From NCBI RefSeq assembly GCF_004340875.1, contig NZ_SLXQ01000002.1:248001-312000 (forward strand): a DNA stretch of 64,000 nucleotides, given 5' to 3'. The translations under genes and the position numbers were made by a program. The notes beneath the pieces are model-generated. The model did not search any database. It was given only the letters and a program-made list of their open reading frames with translations, and was not told where the DNA came from. Positions 25,740 to 34,874 of this stretch are shown here, piece by piece. The stretch comes from Tamaricihabitans halophyticus. GTDB taxonomy: Bacteria; Actinomycetota; Actinomycetes; Mycobacteriales; Pseudonocardiaceae. The stretch's first letter is position 1; every line of letters starts with the position of its first letter.

Positions 25740-27380
25740 CTACTCGTACTCTTCACCGTCGCCCTTACCTGGCTTGCCGCCACCGCGGTCGGTTGCTCTG
25801 GCGTCGTCTTCCGGGTTCCCGCGGACGTCGATGTCCCCGACGCCGGCGTCCTCCCAGTCGCCCATGATGCGGTCGAAGGCGTGCTGCCTGCCGTCATCGG
25901 TCGCGGCGTAGTCCTCCGCGGCGGCCTCGACCTGCTGCGCGGCCAGGACGTAGCGGCCGGTCGACGTGCTGAGGAAGCCGCTGAACTGGTCGCGCAGCTG
26001 CTGCAATGCGGTGTCCGCGGTGGTCGCCTTTCCGTCCTGGTCGGCAAGGCTCTTGTCGGCGTCCTCGGTGTCATCGACCTTCGGGGCGAGCGCGTCGTAC
26101 TGCTCGCCGACGTTGTAGCACACCTTGCTGATCTGCAGGATGTCCTCGATCTCGGCTTCGTAGCCCTTGTCGTCGCCACCGCGGTCGCCCTGTGCGTTGT
26201 TCTTTGTCAGGTCGTAGAGCTCCAGGTTGTAGCTGTGCACCCCGTTGAGCCCGTTCTGCAGTTCGGTGACTTTCGCGGAGTACTCCGACTCCATGTCCGA
26301 CAGCTTGCGGCCCAGCCCGTCGATCTGCGAGTTCAGCGTGTTGACGATCTCCTCGATCTCGTGCGTGTACTCCTGCTGCTTGACCTCGGGGAGCAGCTTC
26401 TCACCGAGGAAGCCGACCAGGCTGATCGTCGCGCCCGCCGCGGCGCCGACCCCGGTGAACGAGGAGTAGACGCCGACCGCGGCGCCAATCCCGCTGACCA
26501 CGGCCCAGCCCTCGCGCAGATCGGTCTTGACCGTGGCCTCCGCGCTGCACGCCTTGGTGGCCCACTGGGACCAGTACAGCGTGTCATTGCGGGCCTTCTG
26601 GATGATCGCTGCGCGGGTGGCGTAGAGGTTGGCGAGCGACCCGGCGATGCCGGACTGGTTGGTCATGCTCGGCAGGACCGAGGCGAAGAACCCCTCCTTC
26701 GCCCTGCTGGCCGCGAGCCCCGTCCAGCCGGCCCAGAAGTCCTGGCCCTGGCCCCTCTCGTCACCGAGGACGGTGACCTGGTTGGACAGGTCGTCTTCGC
26801 TGACGCCGTCGAACTTGCCATCCTTGACCGGCTGGTTGAGTCCGAGGTCGCCGCCGATCTTGACGAGGTCGTCATATGCGTCCTTCAAGGCGCGCAGGTC
26901 GTGCGTGTCGAACAGCGGCATCTTGAAGTAGACGTTGTCCCGCTCGCCGTACGCCCACTCGTCGATCAGCTTCAGATTGTCGCCCATGCCGCAACGGATC
27001 TGCGGCGGAACGGTGACCATCTCGCCGCCGTCGGCTGGCGTGCCGAGCACGTCGGTCGGCTCGTTGACTCCGGTGTTGCCAGGGCAGGTCACCGCGCTCA
27101 GCGAGCCCTGCTGGCCGCCCTCGACCCACTGGACGTACTGGCAGTCGCCGTTGACGAGATGGTGTCGGGCCGCCGTGGCGTGCGCGTTCCACAGTGTCAG
27201 CGCGGTCGGCGAGGTCGGGCGCTGGATGACCGTGGGGTAGTCGTAGCTGTACTCCCCGCCCGCGACCACCTCGACGTATTTTTCCCGCCATCGCTTGGTC
27301 AACGCCTCGTGGAAGTCGTTCATCGCCACGGATAGCGTCTCCGCGAAGTTCGTGCTGTAAATAGCAGAGGGGGGACTCAT
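25740..27380 (-). CDS. Unknown 546-residue helical protein with a central hydrophobic segment
   Basis: The start is ATG at 27380 with GAGAGGAG 6 nt upstream; the frame extends further upstream but without coding character. Residues 1-40 are helical. A central region contains FWAGWTGLAA (215-224), resembling the W-x-G turn of WXG100-like bundles. A hydrophobic Gly/Ala-rich stretch covers 291-326, followed by a long charged coiled coil (327-380). The tail from about 515 is acidic and Gly-rich. There is no signal peptide. The plan of long helices flanking a hydrophobic hairpin recalls alpha-helical pore-forming proteins and type VII secretion substrates. This is only a resemblance; the family is not recognised. 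It lies between the maturation and structural genes of the molybdenum hydroxylase. Confidence 0.7.
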   Translation of the reverse strand: MSPPSAIYSTNFAETLSVAMNDFHEALTKRWREKYVEVVAGGEYSYDYPTVIQRPTSPTALTLWNAHATAARHHLVNGDCQYVQWVEGGQQGSLSAVTCPGNTGVNEPTDVLGTPADGGEMVTVPPQIRCGMGDNLKLIDEWAYGERDNVYFKMPLFDTHDLRALKDAYDDLVKIGGDLGLNQPVKDGKFDGVSEDDLSNQVTVLGDERGQGQDFWAGWTGLAASRAKEGFFASVLPSMTNQSGIAGSLANLYATRAAIIQKARNDTLYWSQWATKACSAEATVKTDLREGWAVVSGIGAAVGVYSSFTGVGAAAGATISLVGFLGEKLLPEVKQQEYTHEIEEIVNTLNSQIDGLGRKLSDMESEYSAKVTELQNGLNGVHSYNLELYDLTKNNAQGDRGGDDKGYEAEIEDILQISKVCYNVGEQYDALAPKVDDTEDADKSLADQDGKATTADTALQQLRDQFSGFLSTSTGRYVLAAQQVEAAAEDYAATDDGRQHAFDRIMGDWEDAGVGDIDVRGNPEDDARATDRGGGKPGKGDGEEYE

Positions 27381-27489
27381 AGGTGACTCCTCTCGTGTGT
27401 GGTCACCTAATCCGTTCGATGGTTGGACGGTTCCGGTCCCGACCCTGGTTCCCTCGTCGGCCGATGAGGTGCGGTATACCGAGGTGTGG

Positions 27490-27520
27490 GTGACCGCAAG
27501 ATTCTTAAGAAACGCGGTTC
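27490..27520. repeat. 31-bp intergenic palindromic repeat, copy A
   Basis: It begins GTGACCGCAAGAT and ends CGCGGTTC, with TTCTTAAGAA in the middle. Copies at 44381 and 63739 have the same length and arms. It stands in the 413-bp gap (27381-27793) between the divergent helical-protein and CoxS-like genes, so it is not a terminator for either. The gap otherwise holds only the promoters expected for the two genes; I see no further gene in it. Confidence 0.55.
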
Positions 27521-27793
27521 GGCGGGGCTGGGGCGGCTGGAACATTCGTATTACCGATGGGTTGGCACATCTGGGGGATGCGATCCGCACTTGCTGGTGA
27601 TTCTGCGCCAAAATCTCCGCGAACGCGGATATAGCCTCGGGGAGGCGCCGCTGCGGACTTGTATGCGAACCGAATGGGGTGCAGGCTCCGAGATGAGTCC
27701 GATCATCGCCTCGTTGATGGGATTCGCCGTGTTCCCGATGACCAATCGCAAGGCCCCGCTTCGGCTGCGGGCCACCCACCGACAGGAGGCCCC

Positions 27794-28342
27794 ATGCGCA
27801 TCTCCGTCACCGTTGATGGAACGAAGTATGACGACGATGTCGAGCCACGCACCCTGCTCGTGCACTACCTGCGTGAACAGCTCGGCAAGACGGGCACCGT
27901 GGTCGGCTGCGACACCAGCAACTGCGGGGCCTGCACCGTCCACCTGGACGGGCACAGCGTGAAATCCTGCTCGGTGCTTGCGGTACAGGCCGATGGCTGT
28001 GAGGTCAACACCATCGAAGGCCTCGAGCGGGACGGCCAGCTTCACCCCATGCAGCAGGCCTTCCACGACAATCACGCCCTACAGTGCGGTTTCTGCACGC
28101 CGGGCATGATCATGCAGTCGCTCGATCTGCTCGCCGACAATCCGAATCCGAACGAGCACGAGGTACGGGAAGGTCTGGAGGGCAACCTCTGCCGGTGTAC
28201 CGGCTACCAGAACATCGTGCGCGCCGTACAGGATGCCGCCGGCAAGATGAGCCCCGGTGCCGGCCCGGAAGTCGAGCGGGTGGCCAATGAGGTCGCCGGC
28301 CGGCACAGTGCCCGCACACCGGTTTCCAGCGGGGGTGAATGA
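27794..28342 (+). CDS. Molybdenum hydroxylase small subunit, two [2Fe-2S] clusters (CoxS-like)
   Basis: ATG at 27794 follows ACAGGAGG; an in-frame upstream extension is non-coding. The product has 182 residues. The plant-type ferredoxin cluster is bound by Cys39, Cys44, Cys47 and Cys59. The second cluster is bound by Cys98, Cys101, Cys133 and Cys135 in CGFCTPG and CRCTGY. The subunit carries electrons from the molybdenum centre to FAD. The last 25 residues go beyond the usual end of CoxS. The stop overlaps the start of the large-subunit gene. Confidence 0.95.
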   Translation: MRISVTVDGTKYDDDVEPRTLLVHYLREQLGKTGTVVGCDTSNCGACTVHLDGHSVKSCSVLAVQADGCEVNTIEGLERDGQLHPMQQAFHDNHALQCGFCTPGMIMQSLDLLADNPNPNEHEVREGLEGNLCRCTGYQNIVRAVQDAAGKMSPGAGPEVERVANEVAGRHSARTPVSSGGE

Positions 28343-30708
28343 TGACCGCCACCATTGAGCCCGAGGTAGGTAAGGCCCGGCGGCGCAAGGAAGACGCCCG
28401 GCTGATCACCGGGCGTACCCGCTGGACGGACAACATCGTGTTGCCCGGCATGCTGCATATGGCGATCCTGCGCAGCCCAGTCGCGCATGCCCGGATCACC
28501 AGTATCGACACCAGCCAAGCCAGGGGGATGTCCGGGGTCGAAGCGGTGGTCACGGGAGCGGATATCGCCGAGGCGCAGGGCAGCCTGCCGTGCGCATGGC
28601 CGATCACCGACGATATGAAGTCGCCGCCGGCGCCCTCGCTTGCCGTGCACACCGTGAAGTTCGCCGGCGAGGCCGTGGCCGCGGTCGTCGCCCGCAGCAA
28701 GGCGGAAGCGCAGGACGCGTTGGAAGCCATCGAGGTCGACTACGCCGAACTGCCGGTGGTGCTGGACATGGCGGAGGCCGTGGCCGATGGTGCGCGGCTG
28801 ACCCACGAAGACCTCGGTACCAACGCGAGCGCCACCTGGAAGTTCGACTCCGCGGAGGCCGGTACCGGGGGCGATGTCGAGCAAGCGATCGCCGACGGCG
28901 AGGTCGTGGTGCACCGCACCTTCCGGCAACAGCGGTTGATTCCCGCCTTCATGGAGCCGCGCTCGGTCGTCGTCGACCCGACCGGTGAGCAGCTGACCAT
29001 GTGGTCGGCCACCCAGATTCCGCACATCCTGCGGTTGATGCTGGCCATGACGCTTGGCGTAGCCGAGCACAAGATCCGGGTCATCGCCCCGGATGTGGGC
29101 GGCGGCTTTGGCGGCAAACTGCAGGTCACGCCAGAGGAAGTGATCGCTTTCCTCGTCGCCCGCAAACTCGGCAAGCCGGTGAAGTACACCGAGACCAGGT
29201 CCGAGTCGTTGCAGGCCGCGCATCACGGCAGGGACCAGATCCAGAAGCTGACGATGGCCGCTCGAAGGGACGGCACGATCACTGGGCTGAAGGTGGAACT
29301 GCTGGCCGATATGGGCGCCTACCTGCGCCTGGTCACCCCCGGGGTGCCGATCCTCGGCGCGTTCATGTTCAACGCGATCTACAAGATCCCCGCGTACCAC
29401 TTCGCCTGCACGAACGTGTTCACCAACAAGACGCCGACCGATGCATACCGGGGTGCGGGCCGGCCAGAGGCCACCTTCGCCATCGAGCGGATGATGGATG
29501 AGCTCGCGGTGGAACTCGGCATGGAACCGCTCGAGGTGCGCGAGAAGAACTGGATCAAGCACGAGGAGTTCCCGTACACCACGGTCTCCACGTTGACCTA
29601 CGACTCCGGTAACTACGAGGCGGCGACCGCGAAGGCCAAGGACCTGTTCGGTTATGACGCGCTGCGCGCCGAGCAGGCTGAGCGCCGGGCGAAGAACGAT
29701 CCAGTGCAGCTTGGCATCGGAATCTCCACATTCACCGAGATGTGTGGGCTGGCGCCGTCCCGGGTACTCGGTTCGCTGTCGTATGGCGCGGGCGGTTGGG
29801 AACACGCCGCGGTGCGGATGTTGCCGACCGGCAAGGTCGAAGTGGTCACCGGTTCCTCGCCACATGGCCAGGGGCACGAGACGGCGTGGAGCCAGATCGT
29901 CGCCGATCAGCTTGGTGTGCCGTTCGAGGACGTCGAGATCCTGCACGGGGACACGCAGTCCTCACACAAGGGAATGGACACCTATGGTTCGCGCTCGCTG
30001 ACCGTTGGCGCGATGGCGGTGCTGAAGGCCGGTCACAAGGTGATCGACAAGGCTCGGACGATCGCGGCGCATATGATGGAATGCGCGCCGGATGACGTGG
30101 AGTTCGAGGCGGGTAAATTCACCGTGCGGGGTACCGATTCCTCGGTCGGCATCCAGGATGTCGCGCTCGCCGTCTTCGCCGCACACGACCTGCCGGACGG
30201 TGTGGAGCCATCGCTGGACTCGGAGGCCACCTTCGACCCGGAGAACTTCTCCTTCCCGCACGGCACCCATCTGTGCGCGACCGAAGTGGACACCGAAACC
30301 GGTCAGGTGCGCATCCGCTCCTACGTTTGCGTCGACGATATCGGTGCCGTGATCAACCCGCTGATCGTTGAAGGGCAGGTGCACGGCGGACTGGCCCAGG
30401 GAATTGCTCAGGCGCTGTTCGAGGAAGCCGTGCACGACGAGAGCGGGACGCTGACCACCGGTACGCTCGTGGACTACCTGGTGCCCTCGGCTGCCGACCT
30501 GCCGAGCTTCACCACCGGTCTCACCGAGACCAGGGCGACAAGTAACGAGCTCGGAGTGAAAGGTGTTGGTGAGGCCGGCACCATCGCATCCACGCCGGCC
30601 GTGGTGAACGCCGTTGTCGACGCGGTGCGACACCTTGGCGTTGCCGATATCGAGATGCCGTGCACGCCGATGCGCGTATGGCAGGCCATTCACGGAGGTG
30701 CACGATGA
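28339..30708 (+). CDS. Molybdenum hydroxylase large subunit, form II CoxL-like
   Basis: The 789-residue protein has the xanthine dehydrogenase-family large subunit layout. These parts include [10 protein letters not shown] for cofactor binding, [20 protein letters not shown], and [11 protein letters not shown] near the end with the catalytic Glu. The active-site loop is AYRGAGR at 369-375. True (form I) CO dehydrogenases have AYxCSFR with a Cu-binding Cys, which is absent here. The enzyme is therefore more likely an aldehyde or aromatic/heterocycle hydroxylase than a CO oxidiser. Two ATGs (28339, 28342) are possible starts. It overlaps CoxS and CoxM genes by 4 bp each. Confidence 0.93.
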   Translation: MMTATIEPEVGKARRRKEDARLITGRTRWTDNIVLPGMLHMAILRSPVAHARITSIDTSQARGMSGVEAVVTGADIAEAQGSLPCAWPITDDMKSPPAPSLAVHTVKFAGEAVAAVVARSKAEAQDALEAIEVDYAELPVVLDMAEAVADGARLTHEDLGTNASATWKFDSAEAGTGGDVEQAIADGEVVVHRTFRQQRLIPAFMEPRSVVVDPTGEQLTMWSATQIPHILRLMLAMTLGVAEHKIRVIAPDVGGGFGGKLQVTPEEVIAFLVARKLGKPVKYTETRSESLQAAHHGRDQIQKLTMAARRDGTITGLKVELLADMGAYLRLVTPGVPILGAFMFNAIYKIPAYHFACTNVFTNKTPTDAYRGAGRPEATFAIERMMDELAVELGMEPLEVREKNWIKHEEFPYTTVSTLTYDSGNYEAATAKAKDLFGYDALRAEQAERRAKNDPVQLGIGISTFTEMCGLAPSRVLGSLSYGAGGWEHAAVRMLPTGKVEVVTGSSPHGQGHETAWSQIVADQLGVPFEDVEILHGDTQSSHKGMDTYGSRSLTVGAMAVLKAGHKVIDKARTIAAHMMECAPDDVEFEAGKFTVRGTDSSVGIQDVALAVFAAHDLPDGVEPSLDSEATFDPENFSFPHGTHLCATEVDTETGQVRIRSYVCVDDIGAVINPLIVEGQVHGGLAQGIAQALFEEAVHDESGTLTTGTLVDYLVPSAADLPSFTTGLTETRATSNELGVKGVGEAGTIASTPAVVNAVVDAVRHLGVADIEMPCTPMRVWQAIHGGAR

Positions 30709-31559
30709 TCCCTGCGGCATTCGACTACACCGCGCCGTCCACTGTGGAGGAAGCGGTCGGTGCGCTTGCCGAAGCGGGTGAGGACGCGAAGGTGCTTGGC
30801 GGCGGGCAGAGCCTGCTGCCGGTGCTGCGGATGCGGCTGGCCGCGCCGACAACACTGATCGACCTCGGCAAGGTGGCCGAACTGCGCGGTGTTCGCGAGG
30901 ACGGCGGCGCGCTCGTGATCGGCGCTATGACCACGCACTACGACGTGCAGCGCGACCCGTTGGTGCAACAGCACGCCGCCTTGCTCGCGCGGGCGACCGA
31001 CACCGTCGCCGACCCGCAGGTGCGGCACCGGGGAACCTTCGGTGGTTCGATCGCGCATGCGGACCCGGCTGGTGACCTGCTCGCGCCGGCGCTGGCGATG
31101 GACACGGAGATGGTGATCGCCGGGCAGGGCGGGCGCCGTACCGTCGCGGCCGCGGATTTCTTCGTGGACTACTTCACCACCGCGCTCGAGCCAGACGAAC
31201 TGCTGGTGGAGGTGCGGGTACCGAAGCACACCGGATGGCACGCGCACTACGAGAAGTTCAACCGGGTCGCGCAGGCCTGGTCGATCGTCGCGGTAGCGGC
31301 CACGGTGCGGGTCGAGGGCACCTCGATAGCCGAGGCCAGGGTCGGCCTGACGAATATGGCCGCCACTCCGGTACGCGCCCACGCGGTCGAGAACGCGCTC
31401 GTCGGAGCGCCGGCCACCCCGGAGGCGATCCGCGCCGCCGCCGCCCACGCGGCGGAGGGGACCAGCCCGACAAGTGACGGAAACGCCGATGCGGACTACC
31501 GTCAACACCTGGCGCGGACGTTGACCGGGCGCGCGGTCACGGCCGCAGTCAGCGGATAG
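30705..31559 (+). CDS. Molybdenum hydroxylase medium FAD subunit (CoxM-like)
   Basis: ATG at 30705 sits in an ATGA overlap with the large-subunit stop and has GGAGG upstream. The 284 residues contain both FAD-binding signatures of the family: LGGGQSLLPVLRMR near residue 35 and HRGTFGGSIAHADPAGDL near residue 110. It oxidises the iron-sulfur subunit and passes electrons to a quinone or other acceptor. Gene order here is S-L-M. Confidence 0.94.
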   Translation: MIPAAFDYTAPSTVEEAVGALAEAGEDAKVLGGGQSLLPVLRMRLAAPTTLIDLGKVAELRGVREDGGALVIGAMTTHYDVQRDPLVQQHAALLARATDTVADPQVRHRGTFGGSIAHADPAGDLLAPALAMDTEMVIAGQGGRRTVAAADFFVDYFTTALEPDELLVEVRVPKHTGWHAHYEKFNRVAQAWSIVAVAATVRVEGTSIAEARVGLTNMAATPVRAHAVENALVGAPATPEAIRAAAAHAAEGTSPTSDGNADADYRQHLARTLTGRAVTAAVSG

Positions 31560-31568
31560 CGAGGTCGT

Positions 31569-31610
31569 GTGGGTCCTTTTCGGGCGTTCCGCGTCGCGAA
31601 GGGGACCCAC
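31569..31610 (+). promoter_or_regulatory. RNA hairpin between the CoxM- and CoxG-like genes
   Basis: GTGGGTCCTTTTCG (31569-31582) pairs with CGAAGGGGACCCAC (31597-31610). All 14 positions pair in RNA, two of them G-U, around a 14-nt loop. No T tract follows, so it is more likely an mRNA processing, stability or partial attenuation element than a full terminator. It would set CoxG expression apart from the structural subunits. Confidence 0.45.
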
Positions 31611-31648
31611 GCGTCGACAGCTGTGTCTAGGACGAAGGAGTTTCTGCG

Positions 31649-32401
31649 TTGATTCTCGAGCACCAGTTTTCCGTGCCGGCACCACTCGACGAGGTGTGGA
31701 AGGCGGTGCTCGACCCCGAACGGGTAGCACCCTGTATGCCGGGAGCCACGCTCACCGAGGTGGAAGGGGATTCCTTCCGCGGTTCAGTCAAGGTGAAGCT
31801 GGGCCCGATCTCGCTGACGTACAAGGGGTCTGGTGAGTTCAAGGAAAAGAACGAGCAGGCCAAGCGGGTTGTGATCGAAGCTTCGGGTAAGGACGCGCGG
31901 GGTGGCGGCACGGCGTCGGCCACCGTGACCGTCACCCTCACCGCAAGCGGTGACAAGACCGATGGCGCGGTACACACCGACCTGAACATCACTGGCCGGC
32001 CGGCCCAGTTCGGCAGGGGGATGATTTCCGAGGTCGCTGGCAAGCTGCTTGATTCGTTCGCGCAGTGCCTCGCCGACAAGCTGGGCGGGGCACACGAGGC
32101 ACCAGCCGCGCAGGACGCCGCCGCATCCAGTGCGGCTTCGGGTAGTTCTGGAGTGGGGCAGACCCCATCCACGGGTGCCGGCGGATCCTCATCGACCGGT
32201 GGTGGCACGTCGGCGGCGGGAAGTACGGCCACGGGAAACGCGGCCAGTAGCGGGGCTCCCCAGGACGCCGCCGCGATCGATCTGCTCGACTACGCGGGAA
32301 CGCCGGTGATCAAGCGGTTGGCACCGGTGATTGGTGGCGCGCTCGTCGTGCTCGTGTTCGTCGCGCTGCGCCGTAAGCGCCGCAAGAAGAAGCGCGGCTA
32401 G
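31649..32401 (+). CDS. CoxG-like SRPBCC protein with C-terminal membrane anchor
   Basis: TTG at 31649 is the start, with GAAGGAG 8 nt upstream; 250 residues. Residues 1-145 are a CoxG/SRPBCC domain (LEHQFSVPAPLDEVWKAVLD, APCMPGATLTEVEGD). A Ser/Gly/Ala-rich linker of about 70 residues follows, then a single hydrophobic helix and a very basic tail RRKRRKKKRG. CoxG proteins are reported to tie CO dehydrogenase-type enzymes to the membrane and respiratory chain. The anchor suits that role. Confidence 0.9.
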   Translation: MILEHQFSVPAPLDEVWKAVLDPERVAPCMPGATLTEVEGDSFRGSVKVKLGPISLTYKGSGEFKEKNEQAKRVVIEASGKDARGGGTASATVTVTLTASGDKTDGAVHTDLNITGRPAQFGRGMISEVAGKLLDSFAQCLADKLGGAHEAPAAQDAAASSAASGSSGVGQTPSTGAGGSSSTGGGTSAAGSTATGNAASSGAPQDAAAIDLLDYAGTPVIKRLAPVIGGALVVLVFVALRRKRRKKKRG

Positions 32402-32423
32402 TTCCCGCTCGTCCCCCGGCGGG

Positions 32424-33284
32424 TCATCGCCGCGCGACCGCGTCGATGACCCGGTTACCGCTGAGCAACACCGGGTCGTTGTGGTCGGCGCCGGGCACCT
32501 CGATCGCGGTCCCGTTCGGGAACGCCTCGGCGACCGCTCGGCTCTGTTCGGCGGGCACGATCGAGTCGGCTGAGCCGAACACCACCGTGGTGGGCGTCTG
32601 AATCCGCCGCGCGAGTTCGGCGACCGGAAAGCGATCTTTGAGCAGCCAGCGGGCTGGTAGAAACGGGTACTGCCGCGCGGCTACGTCAGCGAGCTCGGTG
32701 AACGGGGAGCGCAGCACCATTGCCGCCGGCGGTCGTTCGGCGGCGAGCCTGGTCAGCACGGCGGCGCCTAGGCTTTCCCCGAAATACCGCAGTTCATCGG
32801 CCGGCGCACCGAGTTCACCGACGAGGAAATCGTGCGCGGCACGGGCATCGCGGAGCAGGCCCTCCTCGCTGGGGCTGCCCTCGCTGTCGCCGTAACCGCG
32901 GTAGTCGAACAGCAGTACGGACAACCCGCGTTCGGCCAGGGCGCTCGCCAGCGGTGCCCGTAGCGAGCGGTCCCCGCCGTTGCCTGCGGCGACAAGGACC
33001 GTCGCGGCCGGTTCGCCAGCCACGGTTGCCCGCGCCGGTAGGTACCAGCCGCGCAACCGCACGCCGTCGCTGGCGACGAAGCTGACGTCGCGGGCACCAG
33101 GTAGGACCTCGTTCGCCGGCGCGACCGTGCCGGTGGACGGTAGATAGATCAGTTTGCGCTGGAACAGGTAGGCGCCGCCGAGGATCAGTCCGAGCACCAG
33201 CAGTACGACAAGCAGTCCGATCAGCACCCGCTTTCCCCATCCGCGGCCCGTGCCAGGCACCGCCGCACGCGCTGGTCGGGACAC
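32424..33284 (-). CDS. Membrane-anchored alpha/beta hydrolase
   Basis: The GTG start gives 286 residues. One N-terminal transmembrane helix (VLIGLLVVLLVLGLILGGAY) precedes an alpha/beta hydrolase of the BEM46/ABHD13 type. The nucleophile elbow is GESLGA, DYRGYGDSEGSP is the conserved strand-loop, and GSADSIVPAEQS and GADHNDP carry the expected acid and His. The domain should face outside the membrane. The substrate is unknown. The gene is 4 bp behind the first DedA gene and converges with the CoxG gene. Confidence 0.88.
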   Translation of the reverse strand: MSRPARAAVPGTGRGWGKRVLIGLLVVLLVLGLILGGAYLFQRKLIYLPSTGTVAPANEVLPGARDVSFVASDGVRLRGWYLPARATVAGEPAATVLVAAGNGGDRSLRAPLASALAERGLSVLLFDYRGYGDSEGSPSEEGLLRDARAAHDFLVGELGAPADELRYFGESLGAAVLTRLAAERPPAAMVLRSPFTELADVAARQYPFLPARWLLKDRFPVAELARRIQTPTTVVFGSADSIVPAEQSRAVAEAFPNGTAIEVPGADHNDPVLLSGNRVIDAVARR

Positions 33285-33288
33285 CGAA

Positions 33289-34026
33289 TCAGTCGGCGGA
33301 TTCGGCCTTGGCCGGCTTCACCGACTCGGCGTGCGCGGCGCCTTCGTTGTCCGGGCCTTCGGCGCCCGTGTCGTCGTTATCTGTGCCGTCGTTATTTGTG
33401 GCCGCCTTCTCCCGTGCCGCCGCGCGCCGTTTGCGGATGATCATCACGACGATGCCAATCACGAGAAGCGTGACAAGCAGCACGGCGCCCGCCGTGCCGA
33501 GCTGGCTCTCGATCGCCTTGGCGGACGCGCCGGCCCCGGCACCGATCCCGATATGCAACGCCGACCACGACGAGGCACCCAGTACCACCGCGGGCAGGAA
33601 CTTGCGGAACGGAAGTCCGGAGGTGCCTGCCGCCGCGGGTGTCAGCGTGCGCACGACCGGCAGGTACCTGGCGAAGAATACGGCGTACGCGCCCCTGCGG
33701 CGGATCAGGTCGGTTGCCTTGTCCCAGTGCTGCTGGCCGATCTTGCGAACCAGTTTCGTCTCGCGCAGTCGCGGACCGAATCGTTTGCCGATCGCGTAGC
33801 CGATCGAATCACCGATTCCGGCGCAGACCGTGACGACCAGCCACAGCACGATGAACCGGGTGGGGGTGGTGACACTGGTCGCGGCGAGTAGCAGACCGGA
33901 CTCGCCGGGTGCGATGAAGCCAAGCCCGATCGTGCATTCCGCGAGTACCAGCGCGCCGGTCGCGGCGACCAGCGCGGGTTGCGGCAAGCTGGCGATGCCT
34001 TCGATGAGGTCGGTCAGCAAGGCCAC
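33289..34026 (-). CDS. DedA-family membrane protein, copy 1
   Basis: GTG at 34026 is preceded by GGGAGGAG. The 245 residues show the DedA pattern: GFIAPGESGLLLAA, an internal GYAIGKRFGP, ARYLPVVRTLTPAAAGTSGL and a late re-entrant region. The tail is long, charged and Asp/Glu-rich. DedA proteins are linked to undecaprenyl-phosphate or phospholipid recycling and membrane-potential homeostasis. A second copy lies 107 bp upstream. Confidence 0.9.
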   Translation of the reverse strand: MALLTDLIEGIASLPQPALVAATGALVLAECTIGLGFIAPGESGLLLAATSVTTPTRFIVLWLVVTVCAGIGDSIGYAIGKRFGPRLRETKLVRKIGQQHWDKATDLIRRRGAYAVFFARYLPVVRTLTPAAAGTSGLPFRKFLPAVVLGASSWSALHIGIGAGAGASAKAIESQLGTAGAVLLVTLLVIGIVVMIIRKRRAAAREKAATNNDGTDNDDTGAEGPDNEGAAHAESVKPAKAESAD

Positions 34027-34133
34027 GTGCCGTTCTCCTCCCAGCGGTGCGATGTGGCACCAGTACCGAGGAAGGCAATGATGCGCACGACCCGGATGCG
34101 CTCCGGTAGATTCGTCTTCTTCTGACGGTCAGG

Positions 34134-34793
34134 CTACCGGTCCTGGTTCACCGTGGATTCATCGGCGGCCGACCCGGATTCCCTTTTTGCCCGTTTCCGT
34201 TTCACCAAGTACCAGATCAGCGCGGCCACCGCCACGGCACCAAGCAGAATCCAGCTAACCCGGCCAATCGCGTCCTCGATCCACTTCGCCGCCTCGCCAG
34301 CGGCCGAACCGATGCCAATATGCAGCGCCGACCACACCGTGGTGCCGACGAGTACGGCGGGCAGGAACTTGCGAAACGCCAGCCCAGAAGCCCCGGCCGC
34401 GGCCGGTACCAGGGTTCGCAGCACCGGCAGGAAGATCGCGAAGACCACCGCGAGCGCACCCCTGCGGCGAAGGAAGTCGGTTGCCTTGTCCCAGCCCTGC
34501 GCGCCGTGCTTGCGTACGAGCTTGGTCTGCCGGAGCTTGGGCCCGAAGTACTTGCCGATCGCGTACCCGACGGAATATCCCGCCGTCGCGCACAGCGAGG
34601 TAACCAGCCACATGATCAGGAACCGAGGTACCGAGTTGGCCGTGGTTCCAGCGATGAACAACGCCGTCTCACCCGGCGCGATGAAGCCGAGGCCGATCGT
34701 GCACTCGCCGAATACCAGCAGTCCAGCACCGATGACCACACCGGCCTGCGGCAAACTCTGCAGCCATTCGAGCAGATCGGTCAGCATCGCCAT
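34134..34793 (-). CDS. DedA-family membrane protein, copy 2
   Basis: The 219-residue protein is closely similar to copy 1 over the membrane region: GECTIGLGFIAPGET, GYAIGKYFGPKLRQTKLVRK, FLPVLRTLVPAAAGASGL. The cytoplasmic tail is shorter and basic. The tandem arrangement indicates a gene duplication followed by divergence of the tails. In E. coli, the DedA homologues are partly redundant lipid-carrier transport proteins; specific roles here are unknown. Confidence 0.9.
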   Translation of the reverse strand: MAMLTDLLEWLQSLPQAGVVIGAGLLVFGECTIGLGFIAPGETALFIAGTTANSVPRFLIMWLVTSLCATAGYSVGYAIGKYFGPKLRQTKLVRKHGAQGWDKATDFLRRRGALAVVFAIFLPVLRTLVPAAAGASGLAFRKFLPAVLVGTTVWSALHIGIGSAAGEAAKWIEDAIGRVSWILLGAVAVAALIWYLVKRKRAKRESGSAADESTVNQDR

Positions 34794-34874
34794 CGTGCCT
34801 TTCGCTTCGCCTGTGGCGAGCCTAGCGCTGGATGGCGTGATCTGTCGGACGGCGCGACCAACCGTGCGCCGCGG

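Noticed and set aside
28339-30708. Annotation of the large subunit as a true CO dehydrogenase (coxL)
   Set aside because: The active-site loop is AYRGAGR; the copper-binding Cys of form I enzymes is absent.
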